Source: Bog-532 sp965277615
GTDB lineage: Bacteria; Actinomycetota; Actinomycetes; Streptosporangiales; Streptosporangiaceae
DNA: 64,000 bases
Reading direction: 5' to 3'
Assembly (NCBI GenBank): GCA_965277615.1
Contig: CBDIDG010000005.1
Location: forward strand, 434,001 to 498,000
Part shown: piece by piece, positions 36,254 to 43,647 of the stretch
How positions within the stretch are numbered: position 1 is the first letter of the stretch
Layout of the letters: every line of letters starts with the position of its first letter
Notes under the pieces: model-generated
Database searches by the model: none
Seen by the model: only the letters and a program-made list of their open reading frames with translations
What the model was told of the DNA's origin: nothing
Translations under genes and position numbers: made by a program

Positions 36254-36703
36254 GTGAGCGACGCGAGCCCTGACCAGACATTGACCCCCAGCGAGCAGGA
36301 ACGGCGCTGGGACGTGTTGCTGCGGCTGGCCAGCGAGGCAGCCAGCGAGGCCGAGGCCCGGGCCATCACCAGCCTGGTGCTGTCCCGGATGCGGCGGGAA
36401 CTGCCGTTGCACGGTGAGCCCGTCATTACGCCGTTGCCGGCCCGGGACAGGCTGTGGGACGCGACGCTGCGCCCCGACCCGGCCCTCCTGAAAGGTATTA
36501 AGCCCGATGATGCGACTAACTGCTGCCGCTACGTGAGCCACCACTTCGGCCCGGATCCGCTCTGGACCAGCCGCGTCAGCGGGCGAGAGGCGCGCTGGGA
36601 CTGGCCGCCGGATCTCTGGAGCCGGCAGCCCGGCACCGATGATGTCCTGCTGCACCCCGCCGTGCAAGCCGTCATGATCTGGTGCCGCCCGCGCGAACCC
36701 TGA
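36254..36703 (+). CDS. Hypothetical protein
   Basis: A 149-residue protein from GTG 36254 (GGGGAACC upstream), with actinobacterial codon usage (G/C at most third positions). Helical N-terminal half (QERRWDVLLRLASEAASEAEARAITSLVL pattern) and a Trp-rich C-terminal half with DATNCCRYVSHHFG. No recognised domain, signal or membrane span. It has no clear operon partner. Confidence 0.55.
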   Translation: MSDASPDQTLTPSEQERRWDVLLRLASEAASEAEARAITSLVLSRMRRELPLHGEPVITPLPARDRLWDATLRPDPALLKGIKPDDATNCCRYVSHHFGPDPLWTSRVSGREARWDWPPDLWSRQPGTDDVLLHPAVQAVMIWCRPREP

Positions 36704-36813
36704 GCAGACCCCACCGGGGCACCATCCCCACCCCGGCTAGATCACGCCCCGATAAGGACAGCGGGCCCAGGTCCCAGGGCTGCACCGGCCCGCACACGGG
36801 TTGCCCGTCCGGG

Positions 36814-37770
36814 TTACAGGACGGCGGGGGACCGCATCCAGGCGCGGACCCGCCTGGCATGGCTGGCTAGGTAGCTGTCCAGCTCATTGAGGCCGGCCAG
36901 GTTCAGGGTGAGGTTCAGCTGCTGCAGGCCCCGGGCGGCGATAAGCGAGCCGAACAGGGCCGGGGAGACGTCCGGCCAGGCCCGGTGTTCGCGGTATCCG
37001 GTGCGGAACGCATCGATGAGCCGGTCACTGTCGGGCCAGCGTCGCAGGGCGGAAATGGTGATGGCCAGGTCCTGGACCTCAAAGCCCAGCACCGTGTCCT
37101 GGAAGTCGATGGGCACCAGGCCGTCGCGCGGCGACACGATCACGTTGTTCGGGGTCAGGTCCCCGTGCACCAGGTGCGGCGGGTGCGGCGGGCTTGCCCA
37201 CAGCGAATCCAGCACCGCCTGCGCGCGGGCCTGGGCGTCGGTGAACAAGGTCCCGAACCCAAACCGCGATCCAGCCGCCGACAGCTGATCCGGCACCCGC
37301 CAGTACAAGACACGGTCTGCCCGCAGCACAGCATCTGCGCCGGGCGGCGACCAGCCCGCGCCGTCTTGCTGCAGCCGGGCGGACAATGTGCCCAGCGCCG
37401 CTGCCCGCCGTCCGCTCATGCCGGTCCGCAGGGAACGTCCGGCCACCCAATCGAACACGACGCACACCCGGGTCCCATGCTCTGCACGGTGATCGGCGAC
37501 CAGCGTCGCGGGCTCGCCATCGGCGTTAGCCAGCACATCGGGAACCAGCACGCCGTGCTGCCGCAGCCGCCGGTGCCAGGCCGCCTCCACCGCAGCCGTG
37601 CCCTCCGGATGAATCTGCAGCACCGCCCCGACCCGAAGGGCATAGACCGCCGAGGCCGTGGTGACCCGGAAAATGCTATTGAACGACTCCGCCGCCAGCC
37701 GGACCCTTCGCGGCACGATGTCGTATCGGCGGAGGGCCTCAAGTGCCACAGTCCTGTGCTCAGCCATCAC
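36814..37770 (-). CDS. APH/choline-kinase-type phosphotransferase
   Basis: A 318-residue kinase-like fold. Catalytic loop VHGDLTPNNVIV and DFG-equivalent PIDFQDTVLG are clear, with an N-lobe ending in VCVVFDWVAGRSLR. The family includes aminoglycoside and homoserine kinases; the substrate here is unknown and resistance should not be assumed. Stands alone, close to the IS-bearing region. Confidence 0.88.
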   Translation of the reverse strand: MMAEHRTVALEALRRYDIVPRRVRLAAESFNSIFRVTTASAVYALRVGAVLQIHPEGTAAVEAAWHRRLRQHGVLVPDVLANADGEPATLVADHRAEHGTRVCVVFDWVAGRSLRTGMSGRRAAALGTLSARLQQDGAGWSPPGADAVLRADRVLYWRVPDQLSAAGSRFGFGTLFTDAQARAQAVLDSLWASPPHPPHLVHGDLTPNNVIVSPRDGLVPIDFQDTVLGFEVQDLAITISALRRWPDSDRLIDAFRTGYREHRAWPDVSPALFGSLIAARGLQQLNLTLNLAGLNELDSYLASHARRVRAWMRSPAVL

Positions 37771-38046
37771 AGCCCATCGTGCCGCACACCAGCCCGGTCC
37801 ACCGGCACAGCCCCGCCAGGCTGCCGCGCCACCGCAAGGCGCGCCGGGCCCGCCGCGCTTCAGGCCGGAGGCGCGGCTCTGCCAAGCCGACCCGGCGCGG
37901 CGGCCAGCAGGCGATTCAGGGGCGCCCTCGTTGCATCGGCCGACTTCACATCATCGGATCTGGTAACAGCCCACCTCAGAAGGGCAGTAAACGTACATCG
38001 ATCATGACTTGGCCCGGCCCGCACGCACCCCGGGCCTAGCGCTGGT

Positions 38047-39003
38047 TCAGGCCAGGAAGTCATACTCGAGGCCGCGGCCGGCCCGGCGGGCCTGCTGATA
38101 GGCGGCCCAGGCCAGGGCCAGATCCTGGCCGGGCAGGCCGACCGGCGTGTAGATGGTGCGCTCGGCATCGGTCCGGCGGCCGGGGACCGCACCCCGCAGG
38201 ACCTCGCTCAGTGTCCCGGCCGCCGTCTCGGCCGGGAGCCCGGCGGTACCCAGCGCCCCGCTGGTCAACGCGAGCGGAACGTCGTCCACGAAGACCCGGG
38301 AAGCGGCCAGCAGGCCGGGCGACAGTTCGGCCTTGCCCGGCTCGTCAGCGCCCAGTGAGGTGACGTGGCTGCCCGGCGGCACGTCGGCCACGTCCAGCAG
38401 CGGCTCCCGGGACCAGGTGGCCACGATCACGAGGCCGGCCGCACCGGCTGCCTCCGGCGCGCTGGCGGGCCGCGCGACCGTGCTGGCCCCATGCCGCCGG
38501 ACCAGCCGGTCCGCCGATTCCGGGTTCGGATCATAAACGGTCAGGTGCTGCCACGAGCGCAGTGCGGACAGTCCCCGCAGCACCAGTTCCGCCTGGGCCC
38601 CCGCGCCGATGACCGCCACCGTGCCCGCCTCGGGACGGGCCAGTTCGTGGGTGGCCAGGGCCGCGGCCAAACCGGTGCGCCAGGCGGTCACCGTGGCCGA
38701 GTCCAGCACGGCCAGCAGCTCGCCGGTGCCGGTGTCGTGCAGGCCGACCAGCCCGCGCAGGGCCGGCCGCGACCGCGGGAATTTGGCGTTGACCTTCACG
38801 CTGTAGGCAGGGATATCCGGGACCAGGCCGGGCAGCAGCACCGTGGCCGTACCCGGCCCGGGCAGGTCGGTACGGATCCGCTGCGGCACGATGGCGGACG
38901 GTCCGGCCAGGAAGCTCCGCCGGAGCACCTCAAGACAGGCCCGGACGTCCAGCATCTGCTCCAGGTCCGACCGGGACAGCAGCAGCGTCATGCCCGGCAT
39001 CAT
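38047..39003 (-). CDS. Ornithine cyclodeaminase / mu-crystallin family protein
   Basis: NAD(P)-binding Rossmann enzyme about 318 residues long. VAVIGAGAQAELVLRGLSALRSW is the dinucleotide site (about 125-147), and the N-terminal SRSDLEQMLDVRACLEVLRRSF plus RTDLPGPGTATVLLPG match the OCD family. ATG starts at 39003 (MMPGMTLLLS) or 38991; upstream frame to 39033 is unlikely. Could be an amino-acid cyclodeaminase, dehydrogenase or ketimine reductase. Confidence 0.86.
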   Translation of the reverse strand: MMPGMTLLLSRSDLEQMLDVRACLEVLRRSFLAGPSAIVPQRIRTDLPGPGTATVLLPGLVPDIPAYSVKVNAKFPRSRPALRGLVGLHDTGTGELLAVLDSATVTAWRTGLAAALATHELARPEAGTVAVIGAGAQAELVLRGLSALRSWQHLTVYDPNPESADRLVRRHGASTVARPASAPEAAGAAGLVIVATWSREPLLDVADVPPGSHVTSLGADEPGKAELSPGLLAASRVFVDDVPLALTSGALGTAGLPAETAAGTLSEVLRGAVPGRRTDAERTIYTPVGLPGQDLALAWAAYQQARRAGRGLEYDFLA

Positions 39004-39146
39004 CGCAGCCGCCGTCACGTGGGCACCCGGCACCTGGGCGCCCGTCGCGGGCGTCCGTCACGTGGGCGTCAGTGGCCAGAGAACTGCCCCGAATCCGTTG
39101 CGTCATTTTTTTCGATAATTAACCAGGTTCCGCCACGCTGGCCCCC

Positions 39147-39446
39147 ATGAACTGCTGTGGCCCGAGTCGTCGGCAGGCCACCTACGAATCGGCCGCGATC
39201 ACCGAGGCCAGTCCCTCGTTTCACATCGACCGCCCGACCGCGGTCGCCCGGCAGCGCCTGTACGCGCGGACGCCGGGCGTGTTTTTCCTTCACGGCGGGC
39301 ACACCCACCGGAGCAAGCGGACCTTCCTGCTCGACGGCGGCCAGAACCCGATCCCGTCGCCCGAGTTCCTCGAGGACGGCGCGACCAAGGAGTATCTCGA
39401 CCACACCGTGGTCCGCGACCTGTCCGGGCTCCGGCCGCTCAGCTAG
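39147..39446 (+). pseudogene. C-terminal fragment of a metallophosphoesterase
   Basis: A 99-codon frame with GC-rich third positions. FFLHGGHTHRSKRTFLLDGG contains the GHTH metal motif and the sequence just after it, but the earlier DxH, GD and GNHD motifs are absent and no upstream frame supplies them. Looks like the end of a larger gene cut off by a rearrangement; an AT-rich joint (CATTTTTTTCGATAATTAA) lies directly upstream at 39103-39121. Confidence 0.5.
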
Positions 39447-39557
39447 CTCTTGCCCGGCTCGGCCTGGCTCTTGCCTGGCCCTTGTCGCCAGGCGTACGCA
39501 CCGGCTCCCGTCATCCGCTAGACTTTGCGAGCGGTCGGACGCCTAGCGCCCGGCTTG

Positions 39558-39631
39558 CGGGGTGTGGCGCAGCTTGGCAGCGCGCTTCGTTCGGGACGAA
39601 GAGGCCGGGAGTTCAAATCTCCCCACCCCGA
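39558..39631 (+). tRNA. tRNA-Pro (CGG)
   Basis: Cloverleaf by eye: acceptor CGGGGTG/CACCCCG with discriminator A, D-arm GCGC-AGCTTGGCA-GCGC, anticodon stem CTTCG/CGAAG around TTCGGGA (anticodon CGG), T-arm with GTTCAAATC. The 3' CCA is not encoded here (ACCC follows), whereas the duplicated 3' half at 42693-42736 is followed by CCA. It serves as the attachment site of the neighbouring island. Confidence 0.95.
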
Positions 39632-39633
39632 CC
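39590..39633. repeat. attL: 3' half of tRNA-Pro
   Basis: 44 bp from TTCGGGACGAAGAGG through CCCCACCCCGACC, covering anticodon loop to 3' end; matches the copy at 42693-42736 with a single G/A difference in the T-arm. Confidence 0.88.
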
Positions 39634-39640
39634 CTCTAAA

Positions 39641-39685
39641 CCGCAGGTCACCCGGTACCCGGTGACCTGCGGTCTGCATTTTTCC
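39641..39685 (+). terminator. Terminator after tRNA-Pro
   Basis: CCGCAGGTCACC and GGTGACCTGCGG form a 12-bp perfect stem (39641-39652, 39661-39672) around CGGTACCC, followed by TCTGCATTTTT. A near-copy of this hairpin exists, split by IS DNA, at 42745-42755 and 45299-45309. Confidence 0.85.
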
Positions 39686-39693
39686 TCCACACT

Positions 39694-39722
39694 GTCCGAT
39701 CTTGGGAGTCAGTTGGGAGCGA
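39694..39722 (-). pseudogene. Integrase-tail-like remnant beside attL
   Basis: Read on the minus strand this gives RSQLTPKIGQ; a partner at 45332-45360 (26 of 29 bases identical) reads RSHLAPKIGH. Such SxLAPK tails sit at the ends of actinobacterial tyrosine recombinases next to their att site. No catalytic domain is left; the assignment is inference. Confidence 0.35.
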
Positions 39723-40015
39723 ATCGTCATATTCGATGCGGCGAGGAAGCCACAGACCATCAGGTGTCCGTGGCGTTGCCCAACTTAGATGTCAACCCAA
39801 CAGCGTTGTCTACTTGGCGCATCGTTCTCATCTGCGCAAACACAGCCCGATTGATACGAAAGTAGCTCAACGAGTACGCGCCCTCACAGCTTGCAGTATG
39901 CAAGTGACTGGGCATGCAGATCTCGGCCAAAGACCCTCAACGCGTTAAGGCTGTCGCCTTTCTAGCTAGAAGCTATGCAAGCCAAGAATCACATAGCTTT
40001 CATTAATACGAGCTG

Positions 40016-40597
40016 ATGCAGAGCGTTGATGAAACTATTGCGCTCTATGATGCCAGATACATGGATGCTGCAATAGCGAAAGCTGTGAATGCTGGGGCAA
40101 TAGTTTTATCTTTCATTTTTATTGCCTTGTCAAAGCATGTCCTGTTAGCATCCAGTTTACCTAGGCCCATCTGGCTGCAAAGAATCTACTCATGTAGCTT
40201 ACGGCTAATGGGAGTTATGATGCCGCAGGAACTGCAGTTCGACGTTAGACCCCGAGAAGGCTCTTGCTTCGCGGTAAATGGATCGGTGGATGATCCTACT
40301 GTGGCGGCAGGTACGCTGCTATGGAACATCTACGACCAGGCTAGTCAGGATTGGGTTAGCGTCGTGGTGGATCAATATTACCCACCTGGATCGAACATTA
40401 TCACGACGCCCCATATGAAGAAGGGTGACAAACCGTGGTTCCAAGAGAATGACCTTCAGCCGTACACAGGGGTGACTGTACACGTTACACGCTGGGCGCC
40501 GGGATTCCTTAACATTCCCGGTAATGGTGGAGGCGAAATATTCTTCACCCTCCCTTCGGGAGGAAACGTATCGATTAACATCACGGTTAACAGCTGA
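40016..40597 (+). CDS. Island hypothetical protein, beta-rich C-terminal domain
   Basis: Up to 193 residues from ATG 40016, with one hydrophobic segment (about 26-49, AGAIVLSFIFIALSKHVLLA) and a C-terminal domain (about 69-193) rich in Val/Thr/Asn/Gly (FDVRPREGSCFAVNGSVDD, VSVVVDQYYPPGSN, NVSINITVNS) that looks like a beta-sandwich. An internal ATG at 40220 with GGGAG 5 bp upstream would give only that domain, 125 residues. No family recognised. AT-rich third positions mark it as foreign to the chromosome. Confidence 0.6.
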   Translation: MQSVDETIALYDARYMDAAIAKAVNAGAIVLSFIFIALSKHVLLASSLPRPIWLQRIYSCSLRLMGVMMPQELQFDVRPREGSCFAVNGSVDDPTVAAGTLLWNIYDQASQDWVSVVVDQYYPPGSNIITTPHMKKGDKPWFQENDLQPYTGVTVHVTRWAPGFLNIPGNGGGEIFFTLPSGGNVSINITVNS

Positions 40598-40993
40598 GTA
40601 CGCTTTGCACGCCAGAGGGCCTAGGCTGGACGGTGCATCGCTTGCGGTTAGTCGGCACCCGAGGTTATCCACCTGTTAAGCCATAGATGCGGCGCAGTCG
40701 GTTGGACGGAAGGACAGACTGCTGTCAGTTTACTGGCAAACGACTCAACCTCATAGCTTACCTCAATTACCAATTCCTCAGGGTAGCTGTGCGCGACGAA
40801 CGTAATTAGGTGGATGGTCACCGAATAAGCTCATAATTCAGTCTCCGACGCTCATCGGCAAAAGCATGGGTAAACACCAGCTCGGGACCTACGTTTTATA
40901 CCTGTCGTTTGCCCTCGAGTAACTTTCGGGGCCAGATGATAGCTAGCGCGGGCTTGCTGACTCCAGGGCGGCGGCTCTGAAGCTGGTTGAACC
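40598..40993. other. Gene-free stretch inside the island
   Basis: About 400 bp of mixed composition downstream of the hypothetical gene and downstream of fic (convergent). No long repeat or hairpin stood out; the only frame (minus, 74 codons) has no family features. Confidence 0.45.
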
Positions 40994-42244
40994 TCAGTCC
41001 ACTCGGCCGATGTTTGCCGTATCTTGCTGAGAGTCATACGTTCGCTCACCGACCGACTGATCATTTGCCTCCTCATCTAGATATGAAACAGGAGCGTCGA
41101 TGACCTGAAAGACTTGCTCAGCCAGCCAGTAGCGTCTGCCGCCACGACCGTGTGCCCCAAAATCCATCAACCATCCGCGCCTTACTGCATCATTAATTAG
41201 ATTTCGCGCACCTTGATTAGTTAGATTAAGCTCTTGCTGAATGCGGCCAACCGTTACAAACGGATTTGTGAAGAGTGGATTTACGATTTCACCTATGCGT
41301 GACCTGGTCCGCATCGATTCTGTCATATATTGATCGCGTAGCTCTGTCAGTCTCCTTGCTCGATCAACCGCATCTTCGACGGACTTCGTGACGGCCGTGA
41401 GGAAGAACTGCAGATATGGTTGGATGCTTCCTTTTTCTCTAACACTTTCAAGTCGATCATAATATTCGCCCCTATGATTTTCAAGGTAACCAGAAATGTA
41501 AAGCATGGGAGCAGTCAGTCGATGTTCGTTCATCAGCAGAAGGACAATTAGCAAACGCCCCATGCGGCCATTGCCGTCCAAAAAAGGGTGGATGGTCTCG
41601 AACTGGTAATGCATCAAAGCACAGCGAATCAGAACGGGCAGCCTGCTACGCTCGTTTACAAAATTTTCCCAATCTGTCAGCAATCCAGCTATTTCATCGG
41701 GAAGCGGCGGAACATAGGTCGCATTTTCGGGGCTGTCAGTAGGTGATCCGACCCAGACTGGAGTTCGGCGAAACTCGCCAGGCAGCTTTTCCTCACCACG
41801 GACACCTCTCATGAGAACTTCATGTACCTGTTTTATCAACCTTTCCGTAATTGGTAGTTCTTTCAGAAGGCGGATGCCTTGGCGGGTGGCCTGAAGGTAG
41901 CGGGCTACTTCGGCTATATCGTCGCTCTGCTGCTGTTCACCGCCACCCGCCTCCGCTTGCAGAACTTCGGACAGCGACGCTTGAGTTCCTTCGATACGCG
42001 AACTGGCGAGGGCTTCCCTCGTTAGATACGGCCCGACCAACAATTCAGGATCTTGTATCAGCTTGCCAAGACCCTGGAGTAGGCCGAGGGCGTTATCCGC
42101 CTCGGAGAGTGCGTAGACGGTTTCAGCATCAAGTCCGAGCGCACGGGGTATCGGTTGAGGTTGGAAGTACCAGAAGGCCCACTTGTCACCAGGGCGTCGA
42201 GCAGGCTTGCCGAAATCGCGGCTAGTGAAATTGCTGGGATCCAC
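40994..42244 (-). CDS. fic: Fic-domain protein, class II (AMPylator-type)
   Basis: 416 residues from GTG 42244. The Fic core motif is complete, HPFLDGNGRMGR at 219-230, so nucleotide transfer (usually AMP from ATP to a target hydroxyl) is expected. An N-terminal inhibitory helix with S81-x3-E85-G86 (SSRIEG) fits class II, self-inhibited Fic proteins. A C-terminal winged helix (about 320-370, FVTVGRIQQELNLTNQGARNLINDAVRRGW) suggests DNA binding, perhaps of the repeat array 31 bp upstream of its start. No separate antitoxin gene adjoins it. AT-rich codons, acquired with the island. Confidence 0.93.
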   Translation of the reverse strand: MDPSNFTSRDFGKPARRPGDKWAFWYFQPQPIPRALGLDAETVYALSEADNALGLLQGLGKLIQDPELLVGPYLTREALASSRIEGTQASLSEVLQAEAGGGEQQQSDDIAEVARYLQATRQGIRLLKELPITERLIKQVHEVLMRGVRGEEKLPGEFRRTPVWVGSPTDSPENATYVPPLPDEIAGLLTDWENFVNERSRLPVLIRCALMHYQFETIHPFLDGNGRMGRLLIVLLLMNEHRLTAPMLYISGYLENHRGEYYDRLESVREKGSIQPYLQFFLTAVTKSVEDAVDRARRLTELRDQYMTESMRTRSRIGEIVNPLFTNPFVTVGRIQQELNLTNQGARNLINDAVRRGWLMDFGAHGRGGRRYWLAEQVFQVIDAPVSYLDEEANDQSVGERTYDSQQDTANIGRVD

Positions 42245-42275
42245 AAGCGCAACTTACCTCACCGTGTACCCCAAC

Positions 42276-42518
42276 TTCCAACGTTCGGGCCGTTACGTTG
42301 GAAGTTCCGCCCAAACCTCCAACGTTCGTAGCAGCGTCAGCCCCTACTTCCAACGTTCGGGCCGTTACGTTGGAAGTTCCGCCCAAACCTCCAACGTTCG
42401 TAGCAGCGTCAGCCCCTACTTCCAACGTTCGGGCCGTTACGTTGGAAGTTCCGCCCAAACCTCCAACGTTCGTAGCAGCGTCAGCCCCTACTTCCAACGT
42501 TCAGGCCGTTACGTTGGA
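42276..42518. repeat. 72-bp tandem repeat array with internal palindromes, upstream of fic
   Basis: Three full 72-bp units begin at 42276, 42348 and 42420, and a partial fourth begins at 42492. Units are almost identical. Each starts with TTCCAACGT-10 nt-ACGTTGGAA (9-bp arms) and contains a further CTCCAACGTTCG, so CCAACGT occurs three times per unit. The array starts 31 bp before the fic start codon and covers where its promoter must be. Likely operator array or iterons; no replication gene is present. Confidence 0.92.
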
Positions 42519-42692
42519 GCCTTCGTGCAACTTGAATAGTCCTGTGGCACCCAACTCACCAAGATCACCGCGTGACTTACTGCGTGACAATGACAGCGGA
42601 CGGATGCGGATGCAGAGGCAGAGGCACACCAGGGACCAGCGCTCCAAGGTTCGAGGACACGCAGCTACAGCTAATCATCGTGACCAAATTAC

Positions 42693-42736
42693 TTCGGGAC
42701 GAAGAGGCCGGAAGTTCAAATCTCCCCACCCCGACC
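42693..42736. repeat. attR: duplicated tRNA-Pro 3' half
   Basis: 44-bp copy of 39590-39633 with one mismatch (G to A), followed by CA so that CCA is encoded after the discriminator base. This is the chromosomal side of the island, carrying the original downstream flank of the tRNA. Confidence 0.88.
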
Positions 42737-43647
42737 AACAAATACGCAGGTCACCAGCTAGCTGTACTGCGTCAGGACGTTGGTGACAGCCGGGTGATCG
42801 GTGGCTTGCCGCCGAGTGCGGTGTGCCGTCGCTGGGTGTTGTAGAACTCTAGCCAGCCGGGGAGGGCCTGGGCGCGTTCGGTGCTGCTGGTGAAGGGCTG
42901 CCGGTAGGCCCATTCAGCGGCCAGGGTGCGGTTGAGCCGTTCGGCTTTGCCGTTCTGCCAGGGGCAGTGCGGCCGGATGAACTTCTGCCGGGCGCCCAGG
43001 GCGGCCACGGCCTGGGCGAAGGCGGCGCTGCGGCGGTAGGCGAAGGCGTTGTCGTGATGACGCGCTCGATCTGGGTGATGCCGCGGCCGGCGAAGTAGGC
43101 CGCTGCGCGGCCCAGGAACGCCGCGCTGGTGGCGCCGGTCTCGTCCGGGCAGATCTCGGCGTAGGCCAGCCGGGAGTGGTCATCGACGGCGACGTGTACG
43201 TACTCATAGCCGATCTGGGCGTTCTTGCGCTGGTTCGTGACGTAGCCGGGCCGGCCCAGGGTGCGCCAGCCGCCCCCATCAGGGATCTTGCCGAGCTTCT
43301 TGACGTCCAGGTGGACCAGCTCGCCGGGCCGGGCCCGCTCGTAGCGGACCGCGGTGGCCTTGCTGGCCCGGATCACCTGCCCGGTCAGCGGGTCGCAGGC
43401 GGCCAGGGGCGGCTCGCCGCGGCGGGCCAGGATCCGCGAAACGGTCCGGGCCGGGACCCCGGTCGCCTCGGCGATGAACACCGGGCCCCGCCGCAACTGG
43501 CGGCGGCAGGCCACCACCCGGTCCTCCGCCCCGGCGGGGGTGCGGCCCGGGACCCGGTGCGGCCGGGACGATCGGTCGTGCAGGCCCGCCCAGCCCTCCG
43601 CGTCGAACCGGCGGACCCACCGGTAGGCACACTGCCGCGAGACCCCC

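Larger units (their letters stand above)
39590..42736. mobile_element. Small tRNA-borne genomic island (about 3.1 kb)
   Basis: DNA between two 44-bp copies of the tRNA-Pro 3' half, visibly lower in GC and with different codon use from the flanks. It carries an unknown protein, a Fic protein and a 72-bp repeat array, but no complete integrase, so it is probably a stranded remnant or a unit mobilised in trans. Confidence 0.82.

Noticed and set aside
36137..36667. Minus-strand 176-codon frame opposite the hypothetical gene
   Set aside because: Shadow of the plus-strand frame, which has the better codon pattern and a ribosome binding site.
40852..41076. Minus-strand frame with HLAPK, resembling the integrase tail
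   Set aside because: Only five residues agree, and the surrounding sequence has no similarity; chance.
42183..42539. Plus-strand frame with repeating FQRSGRYVGSSAQTSNV units
   Set aside because: Arises because the repeat length 72 is divisible by 3; the DNA palindromes explain the repeat better than a protein.
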